From Dicyema japonicum (taxonomy: Eukaryota > Dicyemida > Rhombozoa > Dicyemidae), in the NCBI GenBank assembly GCA_011109175.1, contig RDEW01000013.1:351476-415475 (forward strand): 64,000 bases of DNA, written 5' to 3'. Of the stretch, positions 25,905-41,249 are shown piece after piece. Both the position numbers and the translations under genes were made by a program. The first letter of the stretch is position 1, and each line of letters starts with the position of its first letter. Under the pieces are notes generated by a model. That model was not told where the DNA came from. It made no database searches and saw only the letters and a list, made by a program, of their open reading frames with translations.

Positions 25905-28900
25905 ATGTTTCTGGTCAAAATAGAGGATATTCTGAGAAATACTGAATACTATCAACTTTTAAAATTAGAACACGATGAGTTAAATAATTACGTTGTTTCG
26001 AGAATTATGGAACCAACATATGCTCAGATCAGGGATGCATACGGGGAGTTGACTCTTCGAGAAAAATTAAGCTATTGTGGACGGATAATGAACTCCAATG
26101 AGCTGTATTTTGTATGCAAGTTAAAATTTTAATTTATTTTTCAGCGAGTGTTCTACTGATTCCACGTGTGTTTTGTGCTACGACTGTTTCTTTAATAGTG
26201 AGCATGTAAAGCACCGTTATAAAGTAAAAATAATTTTAAAACAAGTTCTATACAAGCGGGGGATCTGGATCGTGTGACTGTGGTGATCCGGAAGCTTGGA
26301 AGACATTTCCATCATGCTCATTGCATTCATCTCCAAAAATAGATTTTATGGTTTATCTTAATTTTACTGTCAAAGTCTAATTCCTGTCCCGTGGTCAACA
26401 AATATTGCGAACTTTTTGCCAAGTTATTTAAAGCTGCTTGTGCTTCAGTTCTTTTGGCCAACTTCTACAGAAAATGCTCCAGATTTTATTAAATCTGAGA
26501 TTTCTTTTGAAAATTACGCCCTTGCATTGCTTAACGATGAATTACATTCCTTCAATTTGGTTTGTATTTTCATTAAATTCCTAAGGCGACAGCCACAATA
26601 TTAAATGTTCTGAACTGTAGTACCTTTCAAGCGACTAGGATTGCCAACAACATAGACTCTCATGTATGTGCTTTTTTTATTTCAGGGAAAAGTGTTTATA
26701 AGCATAGGAAATATGAGAAAATGCAAAAGACTGGCTTCTTTTATAAAAGTTTATGGGTTCTGGTTAATTTTAGACAAATTCGAGGAATCGAAATGGGCCA
26801 TTGAAGACAGAAATAATTCACGTGGCCATAGCTACTTTCCAACAATTAACAATGCTTTCTTTAATCCACTTGGTTGAATATCTTGAGAAATTTGGTTTGT
26901 GTATTTTTGAAATTCAGGATACCTCGAATTTGTGTGTCAAAAGATTTCGATTGAGTCAGACAACCTAAGTAGCTTTATTCGTCCTTTGTTGTCTAAAAAC
27001 ACACGGCTGTGGAGAGGTTTTCGGTGGATTAATTAAGATGTTCGAGTCACGTTCCATAAGATCCTTTTTTCATCGATTCGATTCAACCCGGCAAACAAAC
27101 TTGAGTTTGCAAGAATATTCACTGAGGTTTTTTGTCACTTTTATTATAGATGTATCCGACCATTTTTGAGCATTACGTTACCGAAGAGGGAGAAGAAGAG
27201 AATTCCATCATACACGAGAATGTGCAAATATACACAGTTCCATCAATAGTAAAGACACTCATTCTGGAAGATGATCTGCTCCATGTTCTGTTTAAAACGG
27301 CTGTGACCCACTTGTCGACTCTTGTAGAAAGTAATAGTATTCTTAATGGGAAGACAAATTTTCTGTAAATTCTATCCTCTCCCTTGATACTGATATAGAA
27401 TTCTCCGCTGACATACATCCAATGATCAACCGCATCTATTACTCTGTCAGATCTATAAAGTTTACATTATGATTTATCCTTAGCTATGTTCTCAAGAATA
27501 GCTTCGATAAGCGGGATTTCACTGACAATTTTAGGGAAAAGGTTTTGATCGGTTTTGAAGACTTTCTAAACTTGATTTCGATATTTCAGGTTTTTTTGGT
27601 TTTTACTGTAGCGAATTAACGCAGTTATCAAGAGAAAAAAGAGTCACGTGTCGACCCAGAGTCGTTGGGAGGAAGCATTTGTTATGATAATCAACATTTA
27701 CAACATATTTGACAACTTTTTATTATTATTGAAGAATGATGTTGTGGTGGTCATGATTTATAGGAAAAAACACTCCTTGATGCGTTTATAATGTCGAAAT
27801 GTCGAATATCTGATGATTTAAACGGTCAAGACGGAGTACTTGACAGAGAATGTTTCAATTCCTTCTATGATCATGAATTTTGTGTTCTTGATATTTATAA
27901 TGATTATTACATGTCATTTAATTTTCCTCTCACTCACATTTTCCCCTTATTTGTAGCTTCATTTTATTCTCTTAATATTAACACAGACATCTTTGGAAAT
28001 TGTGAAGTATTCTAGATTCTTTAATTCGATAGACTTTGTCGCCACTTTTGTTGATGGAGCCATCACTTCAAGCAATTTTATTCTATTTGGAGGTTACAGC
28101 TGGGATGTGGAAACTGAACGGATTGTCTATAGAGAACCAGGCTCATCATTATTCGAGCCGTCCAATGTGCAGAAATATGGGAAATCTTGACATTATGATG
28201 CTTCAAATTTGTGCTTCTTTCATGTCTCCCGAGGACTTTATTTGCACTCTCCTTGTTAAATTAAAAGTTTCCCGTTTTCTAATGTTTTTATTATTTCATA
28301 ATTTAGACCAAACATAATTGATGACCAAGACACTGGGGACCAACATAGAATTGAATACACTTCTAACTTTATGCGGATTCTGGTTAGAATGCAACGTATG
28401 TGAATTGAGTTACTTTCGTAGTTGATCGATACGAGCCTGGACTTTCGGAGGCCAGTGAATACGACATTATGCGATATGTGATTGTGAATAGTTTGGCTGG
28501 GAATATTTCAAGATATAACAGCATTATAAATCACTTTCAGGTTAGTTTGACTGTAACGCTAGAATTTAAAATACAAGAGGGAGTCAGATATTGAAGACAT
28601 TTTACATGAAGTTGCTAATTTATGGTCTCTCATTTTGTTGTATTTTCAGCACAAAGGATAAAGAGCAAAAATACTATGAACTTAAGGATGAGTACTGGGA
28701 GCTGTATAATCCTTATTTCTACAGTTCGGGTCAAATTGAGAATGCGACTGTATTAGTTTTCATTATTTTAGTCTAAAAATAATTTTTCAAGGAAAAAGAA
28801 GAGCATTGGAAAGAGTTTTGGTATTTTCATACTCAATATTATAGGATGCTTTTTCCCCTCCAAAATTCCTAGATTCTCTGGGGTGTTCTGCAATTTGACT

Positions 28901-31586
28901 AAATTACTGACTTGTCGTATCTTCATTGCTTTAATTAAACAAGAAGTTGAGTTGTTAAACTCCCAAGTTGGTTCAGAATCAATCATTGAATATGTATTGC
29001 TATAAAATTCACAAATTAGTTTCTCTATCTCATTTCAATTAGTATGATTGACCACGAGAACGCCTTCTCAGATTATCCCCACTCAGAGTTCCTGAATTTA
29101 CTTCAACCTATTGTTAATCACGTTGCCAATTTCCACCAAGAAGTTTCAGAATTGTTCTACTACGTAATAAATGTAAATTATTTTTGATCATACAGAAACT
29201 AAAAAAATTAGCCTATGAAACTCAAATTCCTAACGATACATGTTTTTCCTTTGACAGAAATAGGAACAAGATTCAAAGGATGGAGCAGGTTAAACAGAAA
29301 GAGATGGAAATACTAAAAATAGAAGAAAAAATGCTTTGAATAAGATTTTGAAAGAATATGCAAACGAGGGGTTGGGTCTTTTTCTTACCTTTAGAGATAA
29401 TATTGATAATCCATTAGATACCAATCCGTTGAAAGAAATGATGGTTGATGAAAAAATCTGCGTTGTTTGCAAAGAGGTCTGTGACCATGCACTCTCTTTG
29501 AATGAAAATTATGTGATAATGCCCATTTATATTCAAAAGTCACGTGTTTTATTAATTATTTAGATCCAATGTGTTGTGTCAGAATACTGAATCTCCCATA
29601 AATTACAATAATTTTATGTCGTGGGATTTGCCTTTGGGTACATACATTTCATCTTGCTGTCACGTGCTTCACACTAGTTGCTTAAACAGATACCTGAATT
29701 CGGATGGGACTACACTCGATGTGCCTTATAAATGCCCTCTCTGCCTCCGTCCTGCCACCTCTTTATTCCCATTTTACCTATATTCTATTTTCCTCAACTC
29801 CCTGAGTTGGTATTTTGTGACATTTTAGGCTTAACGCAGAATTTAATTTTTCTGATTGGTTGACTCATCTAAAAGCATTAATGATAAGCTCCACAAACGA
29901 TAATATTAACAATTTAGAGAAGGGAATTGGTAATGAGTATTAATATTCCTAGTGACTTGTGATCATTTAATATATACTCCAGATCGACTGTCTTATAAAA
30001 ATGTGAAATCACAGTATTTATTTTTTACAATTGCAGTTCTCTCGTTTCTTCCTATATTGTAGAAAATATTAAAATGTTTTTTAAAAATGTTTCTAATGTT
30101 TTGTTTGTTGTCATCCTTAGTATCCTGTTGATGCTGACTCATTTCTCCGATGCACGTGGAACTCTATTGCCTACACTATACGTTGTTTGGGTTTTCATTA
30201 AATTAATAAAATTAGAAAATTTGATGACTTTTGATGGGAACTCTCTCCAAGACAGCAACGATTTGTATTGGAGGGAATATGACTGCATTAATACATGTTT
30301 GAAGGCAAGCAGTGTTCTTTTAACAATTGTCCCGGGTCAAGTTATAGAGAAAGATTGTGCTAGACTGCTTTCTTGTTATATTTTTATGAGTTACCTTTTA
30401 GTTCTACTAGTACGAGGTTATTCCGTAGAACAAAATTCTATTTTGGATATCGATGCATTCCATTTACTTGTTAACATTGTACTTTCTTCCTCTTTTGAGC
30501 CTCTCCTTAATTTTAAACGTCACAACCACATATTCCGTCTTATACTTTTACTTCACTTAATTCAATTATTTCTCACATACTGTACACTTTTTGTGGTTAT
30601 ATTAGACCCCGTTGAGGTGGAAGAACAAATGGAAGACGGGTCAACAACTCAACATAATTTTTTTAGTCATATAAGTGAATCTTTTGGGTTATCCGTGTGT
30701 ATAATATAGAATCAAATTAAAGAGTACGCTAAGTGCTGAAAAAACTGAGGAGTACTTAATCGAAGGGTCGTTTAGTTTTGTTAGATGCTCTGCCATATTT
30801 TTCGCATTTATGGCAGACGTTAACCCAAAATCATTTTCGTCCTGTAAAATTGTGTTTTAATTTAGCTAATTTATGTGGTACTGTTGATATTATGAATTAC
30901 CTCCTTGGGTCTTCATATTCTTCCATGTTGGACTTTTTTGAGGACAATGTTTATTCCTTTTTAGAAATTTTACACGAGTTGTTCATTTTTAATACTTTTA
31001 GCTGGTTTAGTGGACATATTCTTTTATTTTCCAAAATATCGCGTACTCGTTACCCCACTTACCATCAGAACATTGGTGCCACTCAATGATTCATTTGTTG
31101 ACCTTTATTACAATTGCTATCAGAATAGGTTTATACTTTGTTTACTTGTAGATGCTTACATGACTCCACAATTAACATAAAACGAGTGTTTCTTCCAGCA
31201 ATATGCCTGCTTTGTGGAAATTATGTGTGTATAACCTGTCCCAAGTCAGTGAATATTTTGAACTCGCATTCTTCTAGTTGTTCACCCTCTTCATTTCTCA
31301 TTGTTTTTGAGTTTGTTGTGTTTAATATTCTAAAGTGTTCAAAACTCCCAACTTGCTCTCATCGGCAAAAAAATATACTACGTAAATCATTCTCTCTATA
31401 TTGATAAATACGGGGAAAGTGACATTGGTCTTGAGTATTATACTTTTATTATTTCCTAGAAATCATAATTTGACGACATTCTCCTCATATCAGTGCTACA
31501 AGTTTACGAGAATGTGGCTGAATCATTCTATAATCACCGATCTTCTTCAATCTGCTATTGAGACTTTTGATTTATTCATTATTTGA
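25905..31586 (+). CDS. UBR1/UBR2-type N-recognin E3 ubiquitin ligase
   Basis: Large RING E3 of the N-degron pathway, which binds proteins with destabilising N-terminal residues. The start is ATG at 25905 (MFLVKIEDILRNTEYY). The UBR-box zinc finger is read across introns at 26120-26144 and about 26226-26247: YFVCNECS, TCVLCYDCFFNSEHVKHRYK, GSGSCDCGDPEAWKTFPSC. A ClpS-like N-domain follows (FENYALALLNDELHSFN, about 26500). Mid-protein blocks are GMWKLNGLSIENQ and LDIMMLQICASFMSPEDF (28100-28240). The RING-H2 finger is ICVVCKEVCDHA, then TYISSCCHVLHTSCLNRYL, then KCPLCLRPATS (29455-29765). The UBR autoinhibitory end has LPAICLLCGNYVC, DKYGESDIGLE and FTRMWLNHSIITDLL, stopping at 31586. Introns are about 20-26 nt. 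Domain order is that of UBR1/2/3. A few junctions, for example near 29545, do not keep frame exactly. Confidence 0.9.
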
Positions 31587-31795
31587 TTATTTCCATTTTA
31601 GTTGGGTAAATCCTTCACTGATCTCATGTTTTTGGCACATCTTACATTTGATATAAGTCATACTATTAGTTTTCTGTTTAAGTTCGATTTATTCGATAAC
31701 CAAAGTCGTATATGTTATCAAATTAATAAATAAAAACAATCTTCCCTATAACTATAAAATATTTATTAGCCAATTAACAACATCTAATTAAATTT

Positions 31796-33920
31796 TTATT
31801 TAACTTCAAAAACGGATATTGTCGATATCAAGAGGATGGAACCACGCATACCGAAAACTGAAGGAAGGTTATTATGGTTTATTCCGTGCTGCAACATACG
31901 AGTTGAGCCTATTGCGCAGGGCAATCTTGATCTCTGCTCTCCTCGATTTTTCAAGAAACAAGATAAAACCCTCTTTGTATGCAGTTTAATACTATTCTTC
32001 CAGTCCATAAAAGCGTGATGGAATGATCGCACGCAAAAAATAAATAAAAACAAATCCGTTTCGAGTCTCAATTTCCTCATACACAAGATCGCATAGATAA
32101 GCTTTCTTCTTTCTGAGTTTAAGATCACATAATGTAGTCCCTGTTTTCTCAATAGCTGTTCCGAGATACTTCAGGGATTTTACAATATTGATTCCGCATA
32201 GGGAAACTTGCTGATTTTTTTTCCATTTCGACCGAAAAACTTCATTGCATTTGATTTTTCTTCTGACAGTTTTAATCCTTGGAGGCCGTACCAGTCTTTT
32301 ATATTTTCCATATACACATTGAGTCTCCTCTCTGAGATCATACTCGATCTCGACACATCAGACGATAGCACGTCGTCTGCGTAATATCAGAGATCTCGTA
32401 CTTTGGTGTACTCGGAGACGGGAAACCGGCCATTAGAACATTAAAATAATAGAGGGCTCAAAATTGATCCTTGTGGGACTCCTCTCTTTAATAACATCAT
32501 ATTTGAAAAATAGCGTCCGCATCTAATATAGAAGTTTCTTCTTCCTTCTGAGTACACTTTCACCCAATTCACTAGTTCCTTTGGGCTTCCTGTCCGAGAT
32601 AACTATTTGACTCTGTGGTTAACATTGTCGAATGCTTTTGATATGTCGAGACAAATGACATTCAAAAAACATTTGTATTCTCTGACTTTGCATAACTGGA
32701 ATTGATGTTAATCGTCCTGGACAAGTACCTAATTGATTTTTTCTGAAGTAGTCTTTTTTGCAGCAGATTTGTAAGCCTCCTGAAGACAATTTTTTTCATT
32801 ATTCTTGAAATTAATCGAATAAGGCTGATCGGACAGTTGCTAGTTGGATCTTTCTTTGGTCTCCTGTCTTGGCTACCATCCGTATAGTGTCTTCATGCGT
32901 GTGGAACATGACCAATTTTGATGCATGCGTTAAATATGTTTATTTGAGAACATTAAATAAAATTTATGGGCTTTATTTGAACATCCTGGCTTTAATGAAA
33001 TCATCTTTCCATGGCTTTATTCTTGACTGCTTTTAATTACCATCTTCAACTCATCTAGAAAAATCTCTATAAATGCTGTTTTCTCCGACAATGGTTCATA
33101 ACAAGTATTCTCCGCAATGACATCATCGCCCATTTCAAATATCTTTTTAAGTTGTGTCTCAAAAACTAGAGGTATTTCTTCTTCAGCATAGTAGGAGCCA
33201 TCCGGTTACTTGAGCATAATCATGCTTGCGATTACTCTAGGTTTTTTACTCTTCGATATACCTTCCAGAAAAAAGAAGGATTTTGCTTGGTAGCTTTCCT
33301 AGTTGAGAGTTCTACTCATACTTAATCCAACTTCTGAACCGTTCCGACAACTGCTTTCGTAGATCATCAAACTTTGTGAGACAAGGCTAAGCAGTCCTGT
33401 GGATTTACTTATCTCTTCAGTTTAGTCCTTAGATTATTTCTTTTCAACACAATCTTCTTGATGTGCCAGGGAATATAGACAACATCATCGTTTCTTAAGT
33501 ATATTTTTCTCGCAAAATTTTCTATATAGTATAATATCAAATCCGTTACTCGTTTACTTGTTTTATCAATTTCCAGGGGAGTCTTGGGCTATATGTCCTA
33601 GCATTAACTCCTTTGCAATGTACATCCTATAGTGAAACCAGTTTAGATTCTTCGTATCGTAACCGACAAAGACTCCAGGTTTATTAATCATTCTCATATT
33701 CACATATATTAGCAGTGAAATGTGGTAGCTGTTAATGTCCGAAAGAGTAATTGTTACGTCATCGTATTCTGAAATAACAAGGGAAATCAAGAAGACACCA
33801 AGCGTGTCACCTCCGTAGGGAGAGAAGTTATTATCCTCTTTCGATGAAAGTAACTTTTCAGTTAAAATCGTGAGAAACAACGCTATTGTGGAGACCATTT
33901 GAATAATTATTTTAATCAAT
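31796..33920 (-). mobile_element. Decayed LINE (endonuclease remnant, RT, tail)
   Basis: Minus strand, 5' to 3'. An endonuclease remnant has DTLGVFLISLVISEY and ITLSDINSYHISLLIYV (33919-33566). Then comes a long broken pre-RT region and RT with a GVPQGSILSPLLF-like tract (about 32440-32500), YYADDVLSSDVS (about 32345-32390) and LKLSEEKSNAMKFFGR. A C-terminal part runs 32152-31796. The diverged copy resembles CR1/Jockey-type elements but not closely the 11.6-kb family. Confidence 0.7.
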
Positions 33921-34976
33921 TAAAATTTCCCCCTCTTCCTAAAATGAGATCAAATCATCTTTTTTACGAATCTAAAATAAGAACAAATAAAGGATTGGCC
34001 CCCAAGTTAAAAAGACTGAAAAAGTTATTTCGTTAAAAGGGATCAATCCTCAAGATGTCGAAAAAAGTTTTCGGTATATATAAAAGTTGAGATAAATATG
34101 CGAAACATTTACAAATCAATAAACACATAAATTATGTTGATAATTTTCCTAATTCCTAAATTAGCATTATCAATTTATAAATTTGATATTTGGCTGTTAG
34201 CAACCTGCGCTATAAGCTTACAAAACACAGGCGTGTAACCTACCATTGATTCAGTACAGAATTTTAAAGCAAAAAGCTATCCTAATTTCTCATAAGCATA
34301 TAAATACTTAGGATTTCGTTTTATTTATTATTTAGTCCCGGTCCCTTCAAATGGTGGAAACCTATTTTTTCAATAACTTATTTAATTATTATTATAAAAA
34401 ATGTTAGTTTTTATTTATTAAAGTTTTTAATGTATAAACGTTTTTTCTTTGTGATGGTTAATCTTAGTACGTGTTTGTGAGATAATTCATCCTTACTTGA
34501 ATTTTTATTGAAAATATTTTTGTAAAATCTAATTACTAATGACAGTTAGCGCATGTCTGTCCTATGGACTATGACAAATATTCATAATTTTCTTGTTTTT
34601 TTAGGGGAAGATGGTCGCCGTCTAAATTTCTTTGATTTTTAAAATTGAACCCGAAACGTTGAAATATACGCATTTTTAAATAAGAACTCGGAATAAATTT
34701 TTTAAGAAAGGAAACACGGAATGCATTCATCATAATGGATTCCCACGCCACGTGATGGTCAGTAGAGTAGTGAGACTCATTAATAAAAAAACTACAAAAT
34801 TAATTAAAATCTAGTGTGCTCGAATGGCCAGGCTATTTCTTCTGACAATAGCTATTATATATGCAAGGTAATTACATTTATTAAAAAGCATTTTCAATTA
34901 TATCAATCGAAAGAACTGCTTAAAATAAAAAGTCAATTGAAGAATTCCATCTAAAGGAAAGATTATCTCACGCCTC
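33921..34976. other. Intergenic, no gene seen
   Basis: AT-rich spacer with many A/T runs and only short ORFs (for example 34569-34751 minus, 60 codons without motif). Confidence 0.4.
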
Positions 34977-35280
34977 GTGGCGCCATGTGGTGCTGCGTGG
35001 TTAATTGGTTGAAGTTTTCCGCTTGCTTCTTTGTTCCTCCTCTCTCCTCCTATTAGAGTGGTGTCATGTGATCCACCTGTCTAGGTGACGCCCAGTGCCA
35101 GGCCGGCACAAAAAAGGATCATTTGCTCTTCCCCACTCCACTGGAAAGGTTTCCACAACTGCATGTAATGGACGTCTTACCTTTTATGCTGATTCCGGAT
35201 GGACTCTGTTTCTGTAAAAGTGGGAACTGGATACACTTTAATAGTTGTTTACTTTAACTTTCTCGGTGTATCCGGGGTTA
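34977..35280 (+). repeat. SINE-like repeat, copy 1 (interrupted by RTE insertion)
   Basis: About 300 bp, closely matching 44690-45000. It begins with CGTGGCGCCATGTGGTGCTG and GCGTGGTTAATTGGTTGAAG, the latter resembling a pol III A box of a tRNA-derived SINE. It ends TCTCGGTGTATCCGGGGTTA. No ORF. The tail (TTAATAAATTAAT) is separated and found at 37480-37495, beyond an RTE-like element. Confidence 0.75.
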
Positions 35281-37465
35281 TTATTATTATAAGCACTTAT
35301 CGCTATGTCATATGACTTGACAAATCATGTGCAACACGAGTTAGCAAATCACTGGTTAGTTTCATCCACTTCCTCCTATTCAAAGCCGCATTGCGCAACC
35401 AGTAAAGATCCTCTCCACTTCCAAGATGCCGTCCCATTTCTTTGAGGTCCTCGTCGAGAACGACTGCCAGTGTCGTCCTTGGGCGACCACGGAAACGGGG
35501 GGCCTCAAACATGAAGTAATCCTCCATGGCTACGTTCGCGGGGGCGTCTAGGTCCAGTCGCAGAATATGGCCGAAAAGCCTCCATCGTGTATCCAGAATC
35601 TCATTAGAAATTTCTGAGGTCTTCGTCCTCTTATAAAGAAGATTAGATGACATCCTCGTATCACTTCTTTCGAACATCATATGCCGTAGTTGGTCTCTAT
35701 GAAACGCATTAAGCCTCTTCAGTTCATTTCTTGAGCAGGCCTAGGTACCAGCGTTATATAGTAGTATGGGTTTCACTAGCGAGTTGTATAATCGAGTTTT
35801 TGTTATAATGTCAAGGCCCTTTTTGTGGAGCCAGGTGTTCTTTAATCTGGAGAGGGCAGTTTGTGCTAGGGGTTTTCCTTCTCGTAATTTCTTCATGGTC
35901 TCCTAGGAGGGAGCCAAGCTTTTTGCATTTGCGCCAGTACTCCTCCGTCCCTGTTTCTTCCCTCTTTAGTTCAGTTACGTCAGTCTTGTCCGGATTTACT
36001 GTTAGGAACCATTCGGCTAGTCTTCCAGGCACTTCTTCCATCAAGCGGGTGAGCGGTATTTTGTCGTTTGAAACAAAGTGTACGTCGTCTGCATACACAA
36101 TAATGTTTGTCTTTTCACCCATTATCGGTTTTGACTCTTGTAAAGCAGCTTCAAGGTATATGACAAAAAGTATAGGTGATAATGGGTCTCCTTGTGGAGT
36201 GCCAACAGTCGTCTCAAATCGGCGAGACAAGGCTCCCCCTACTTACAGTGAGCCAAGTATCAGCTAGGAGGGTGATGGCCATTCTGACAGTGGAAGCGTC
36301 TAGGAAACTTTCCAAAACCAGTATTAGCTCCGTTGTCGACAGAGTCGAAGGCCCTCGAAATGTCGATTCCGAGGATGGTTGTAGACATTTTGTACTTTGA
36401 ACGGCCGCAGATCTCCACTTGTGGGACCACAAAACATCGGAAGTAGATCTTCCTTTTCGGAATCCGCTGTGGTAAAGCGACAGAAAAGTATCTAGGCGTC
36501 CTTCCATCCTTTGTAATGTTAATTTTCCGAAGTGAATTCATTAATATGACCGGACGGAGGTTCTCCACCTTAGATCTTGGTTTATTCGCCTTCTGTACAG
36601 GTATCAAGATACCCTCTCCCAGGGTCAGCGTGTGACCATAATAGTACATTTCATTCAGGATCCTAGCGATGCATTCATACAGCTTTTGGGTTCCATATTT
36701 GAAGAATTCACCACCGAGTCCGTCGGGGCCAGGAGTCCTGTTGTTTTTCAACTTGGAACTCGCAAGTTCAACTTCATATGGTGTGATTTCCTCGTCCAAT
36801 TTTCCTCGTTCTATGTGTCGTTCCTTGGGTTAAAAAGTTTTCCAAAGTGGGCAGCGATAATTTCAGCCACTTCCATTTGGTCCACAATTCGCGTTCCTTT
36901 GTCATCTCTTATCATTATCGGTTGATGGGGTCTCTTTCCTTTCATCTGTTTCACAGCCTCGTAGAATCTAGCGTTGTCCTTGAGAGATTCTATCTTCTTA
37001 ATCTGGTCCAGTGCTTTATTTCTGTTATGCTGGCGTATAGTTTTTCTTATTTTTGCTTTGATAGTTTTTCTTTCTAGCCGCAATTTTGATTTTACGTTCG
37101 AATCGTCAGTATTTTGCATCCATATGGTCTTTGTTTATTGGCAAGGTCCTTCACCGTGTAAATTTCATTGTGCGATGGGGTTTTCTCATTTTCTTTCAAT
37201 AGATGCAGATTGGCTCCTTTATGTATTGACTGCTTTACAAAATCCCAGGATTTTCCGGGCGGCAAATCTGTAGGCATGTTTTCTAGTTCTGCATCCAGAT
37301 GTTTTTTGAATGCTAGGGCCCCTTTTGATTGACTGATTAAGGATTCCAAATTATAACGTCTATAGTTGGGTTCTGTGGTTTCAATGTGCTTCCGTTTCGT
37401 TCTTTGTAGTACCATAAATCTCTTTAGAGAAAGTCTAGCAATAACTATTTTGTGGTCGCTGTCGA
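35281..37465 (-). mobile_element. RTE-like LINE, 5'-truncated, inserted into the SINE-like repeat
   Basis: Minus strand, 5' to 3'. The end of the endonuclease is DSDHKIVIARL (about 37430-37462). A linker is open at 37415-37092 and 37119-36811 (AFKKHLDAELENMP; FYEAVKQMKGKRPHQP). RT has NNRTPGPDGLGGEFFKYG, ILIPVQKANKP, TTVGTPQGDPLSPILFVIYL and IIVYADDVHFVS. The C-terminal domain is RWRLFGHILRLDLDAPANVA then RGRPRTTLAVVLDEDLKEMG, ending at 35303. The TPQGDPLSP and WRLFGHILR motifs are typical of RTE-like and related elements. A few frameshifts make it inactive. The element is flanked by 14-bp direct repeats TGTATCCGGGGTTA at 35267-35280 and 37466-37479, its target-site duplication. Confidence 0.85.
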
Positions 37466-37497
37466 TGTATCCGGGGTTAATAAATTAATAAATAACT

Positions 37498-38400
37498 CTA
37501 AAGGAAATATAAACTAACATTTTATAAAAAATAAATGACTTGTGATAGAATTTTAGTTGTAACGTTGAAGATATTTTTATATTTAATAATTTTATTTATG
37601 AAACCTGGTGACGTGGCTCACACTCTCCAAAAGACGTGTTAAGCATGTAAACTCAACAAATAGGAAGTTGCTGGAATTTTATCTTAATACCTGGAAGTTA
37701 ACAAAAAAGAAATTGGTCTGGAAAGTTAACAAGAGGAATTTGTATTTCGGCATCACCCTGGGATTAATCATTTCACAACCTTTAGTTAGTTAACGATATC
37801 TTTTCCTAATAAAGTTGTGTCTTGTTGAATTCACATGCGGGGCCATGACCCTTGGTCTTACGAAAGTGCGGTATTATTATTTATGAAACTCAAAGGCAAT
37901 TAAGAAAGTCCGACAAGTAATAACTGTATAATAATGTGACGTTATTGTTATTGATGCAATTTCTTATTCCATAATCATAAAAAACATTTTTAACACATGA
38001 AACTTACAACAACCTCATTATCCTACAACGTCACTTTATTATTAGCACTGTCATGGGAACAAAGTGAAACAGATACTAATTAAGCTCCTACATGTATTAC
38101 AAACAAGACTATCTTTTCCACTAGGTTTTCCAGCATCCTCGGTTAAAAGACACACTGATGTCGTCTCCAGGTTATAGTCGTTTTTAACGAACTTTGAAAG
38201 TTTTTAGCAAGATTTGACGAGGTCTTGTGTGGTCGGGCAAGAAATACCGACTGTCACCTTATTCTTTTTCTAATAAAATATCAATATTTATTGAATTAAT
38301 AATCAATTAATTATATTTATATATAAATTTATTTTTTTAAATTAGACTGAATTAATATTTCGAGGTGTGTCTTTATTTTTTATTCAGTTTGATATATTGA
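37498..38400. other. Intergenic, GSK3 upstream region
   Basis: AT-rich, no gene recognised. A 60-codon ORF (37608-37793) has no motif. The last 150 bp before the GSK3 start are almost pure A/T. Confidence 0.4.
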
Positions 38401-39570
<1,170 letters not shown>

Positions 39571-41040
39571 TTTATACTGAACATTTGTAGTCTGATAAGT
39601 TTTTTTAATTTATTTACTCCTTTGATAGTCAAATAAATTATTAGAATATATTTGTATAATTGGTGGTTAATTGGTGGAAGGTTGTGGTAGTAACGTATTT
39701 CATTGATAATATAGTAGTTCATGATTAGTGAAACCTTTGTCTTTTTTACTATGAGCATCCACAAATTGAACAAGTCTGAAGGCTGCTTTAGCTGTTTATG
39801 TTTTTGTAATTGGGTAATAAAGTGTTTTCTTTTTCTAGTTATTATTTATTTTACAGATTGTGGTTTAATCGAAATTGTACTTTTTAAAAGGTGGTTGATA
39901 AAAAAATTAAAAAAATTTGTTAAGAAATCTGGGAGCAGTACCAAATTATTTGGTAGTTGCTTGTTATGGGAAAATTTTGCAAAAAGTATGATAATTGTTG
40001 TACCGAGATTATTTGGTGAATTATAGTTGTTTTAAAAAGTCGACCAAGGACATAATAATCGTGAATAACTTCAAAGGCAGTTATCAAAAATGAAAGAGCT
40101 AAAGGACCATAAAAATAAGTCGTGGCTGTCATCACAGACTGTCGTGTATCCGCAGTCAAATGAAAAGAAAGATGATAGCTCTTACCAGAATAGTGCAAAT
40201 GGACTCGTGGGATAAATGGATATCTAACTTTACTTATTAAGATTGTTGATGCCTGCTAACTATGACAAATTATGCTTAAGTTAGGAGGAATTTTACACAT
40301 TTTCTATACCAAAGCTCAAGGCTCACAAACCTAAGGACCATCGAGCATTGTCAAAAAATAAATGTACGAATCAAATTAAAATGTAAGATCCCAATCGTCT
40401 CTGCTTTTCCCATAGGTCATTTACTTGGAATGTTAATACGACTTACCCTCAGACCACAATCGTCATCTATATTGCCAGAAACATGCATACAAGTCTCTAG
40501 CTTTCTCATTTACGACTTAATAAAATACACTCAAAGTCCTCCTACCAAGACTCTGATAGATTTTGAATTCTCTATGTTACATTTAATTTTGAAAAAGTTT
40601 ATATACCAATGATCTGTCCTTTAAGCTAATAAAGATCCTTCTGATCGTTCATATTACATACATATCTCTCTTTAAGTAGTCTGGAGAGAATAGAACTGAC
40701 TACAATTCTTGTTACCTTAACTTTGCCAAATCACAATATTCTTTCCATTCGACCACCTCCCATCACACCAATTTAACGCAATTTATTTCTTATGGTTTTA
40801 ACAATTCCCCCTACCTAAAAGAACTTGGTTTTTAGAAGTCATGGTTCACACATTTCCACTCTGGAAGATTGTGTTAAATTTGCCCTCTCATATATTTCCA
40901 CTATGGAGATTGTGTTAAATAAAACTTTTTCCATTACAAAATTAGAAACATCAAGTTTCAATAGTTTCCAAAAAATATCCCACGTCATTAACTGAGCATG
41001 TGAGTTTTTAGTTATTTACTTAAAACCAAAAATCATCAGC
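39571..41040. other. Intergenic, no gene recognised
   Basis: AT-rich. A hydrophobic 101-codon ORF at 39721-40026 (+) with two possible membrane stretches has no homology I recognise and is probably chance. Confidence 0.35.
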
Positions 41041-41249
41041 AAATTAAAATGGAATACGTTCCCGTCAGATGATTCCAAACTCCTTAAGCAGCAATCTCAT
41101 CATTTATCGGTGTTCTACCCGAAAACCGACGCACTTCCTCTAAGTATGAGACACTTTTCGGAATTTTGGAGATGTCAATCGGGCTCTCGTTCTCCTCAAA
41201 AGTTACTCGTTCAGGAAATGATCTTGATTGTTTGAAAGCTATACCGTTA

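Noticed and set aside
35863-36267. 134-codon plus-strand ORF
   Set aside because: It is the antisense of the RTE-like RT (YADD and post-RT segment) and has no family features of its own.
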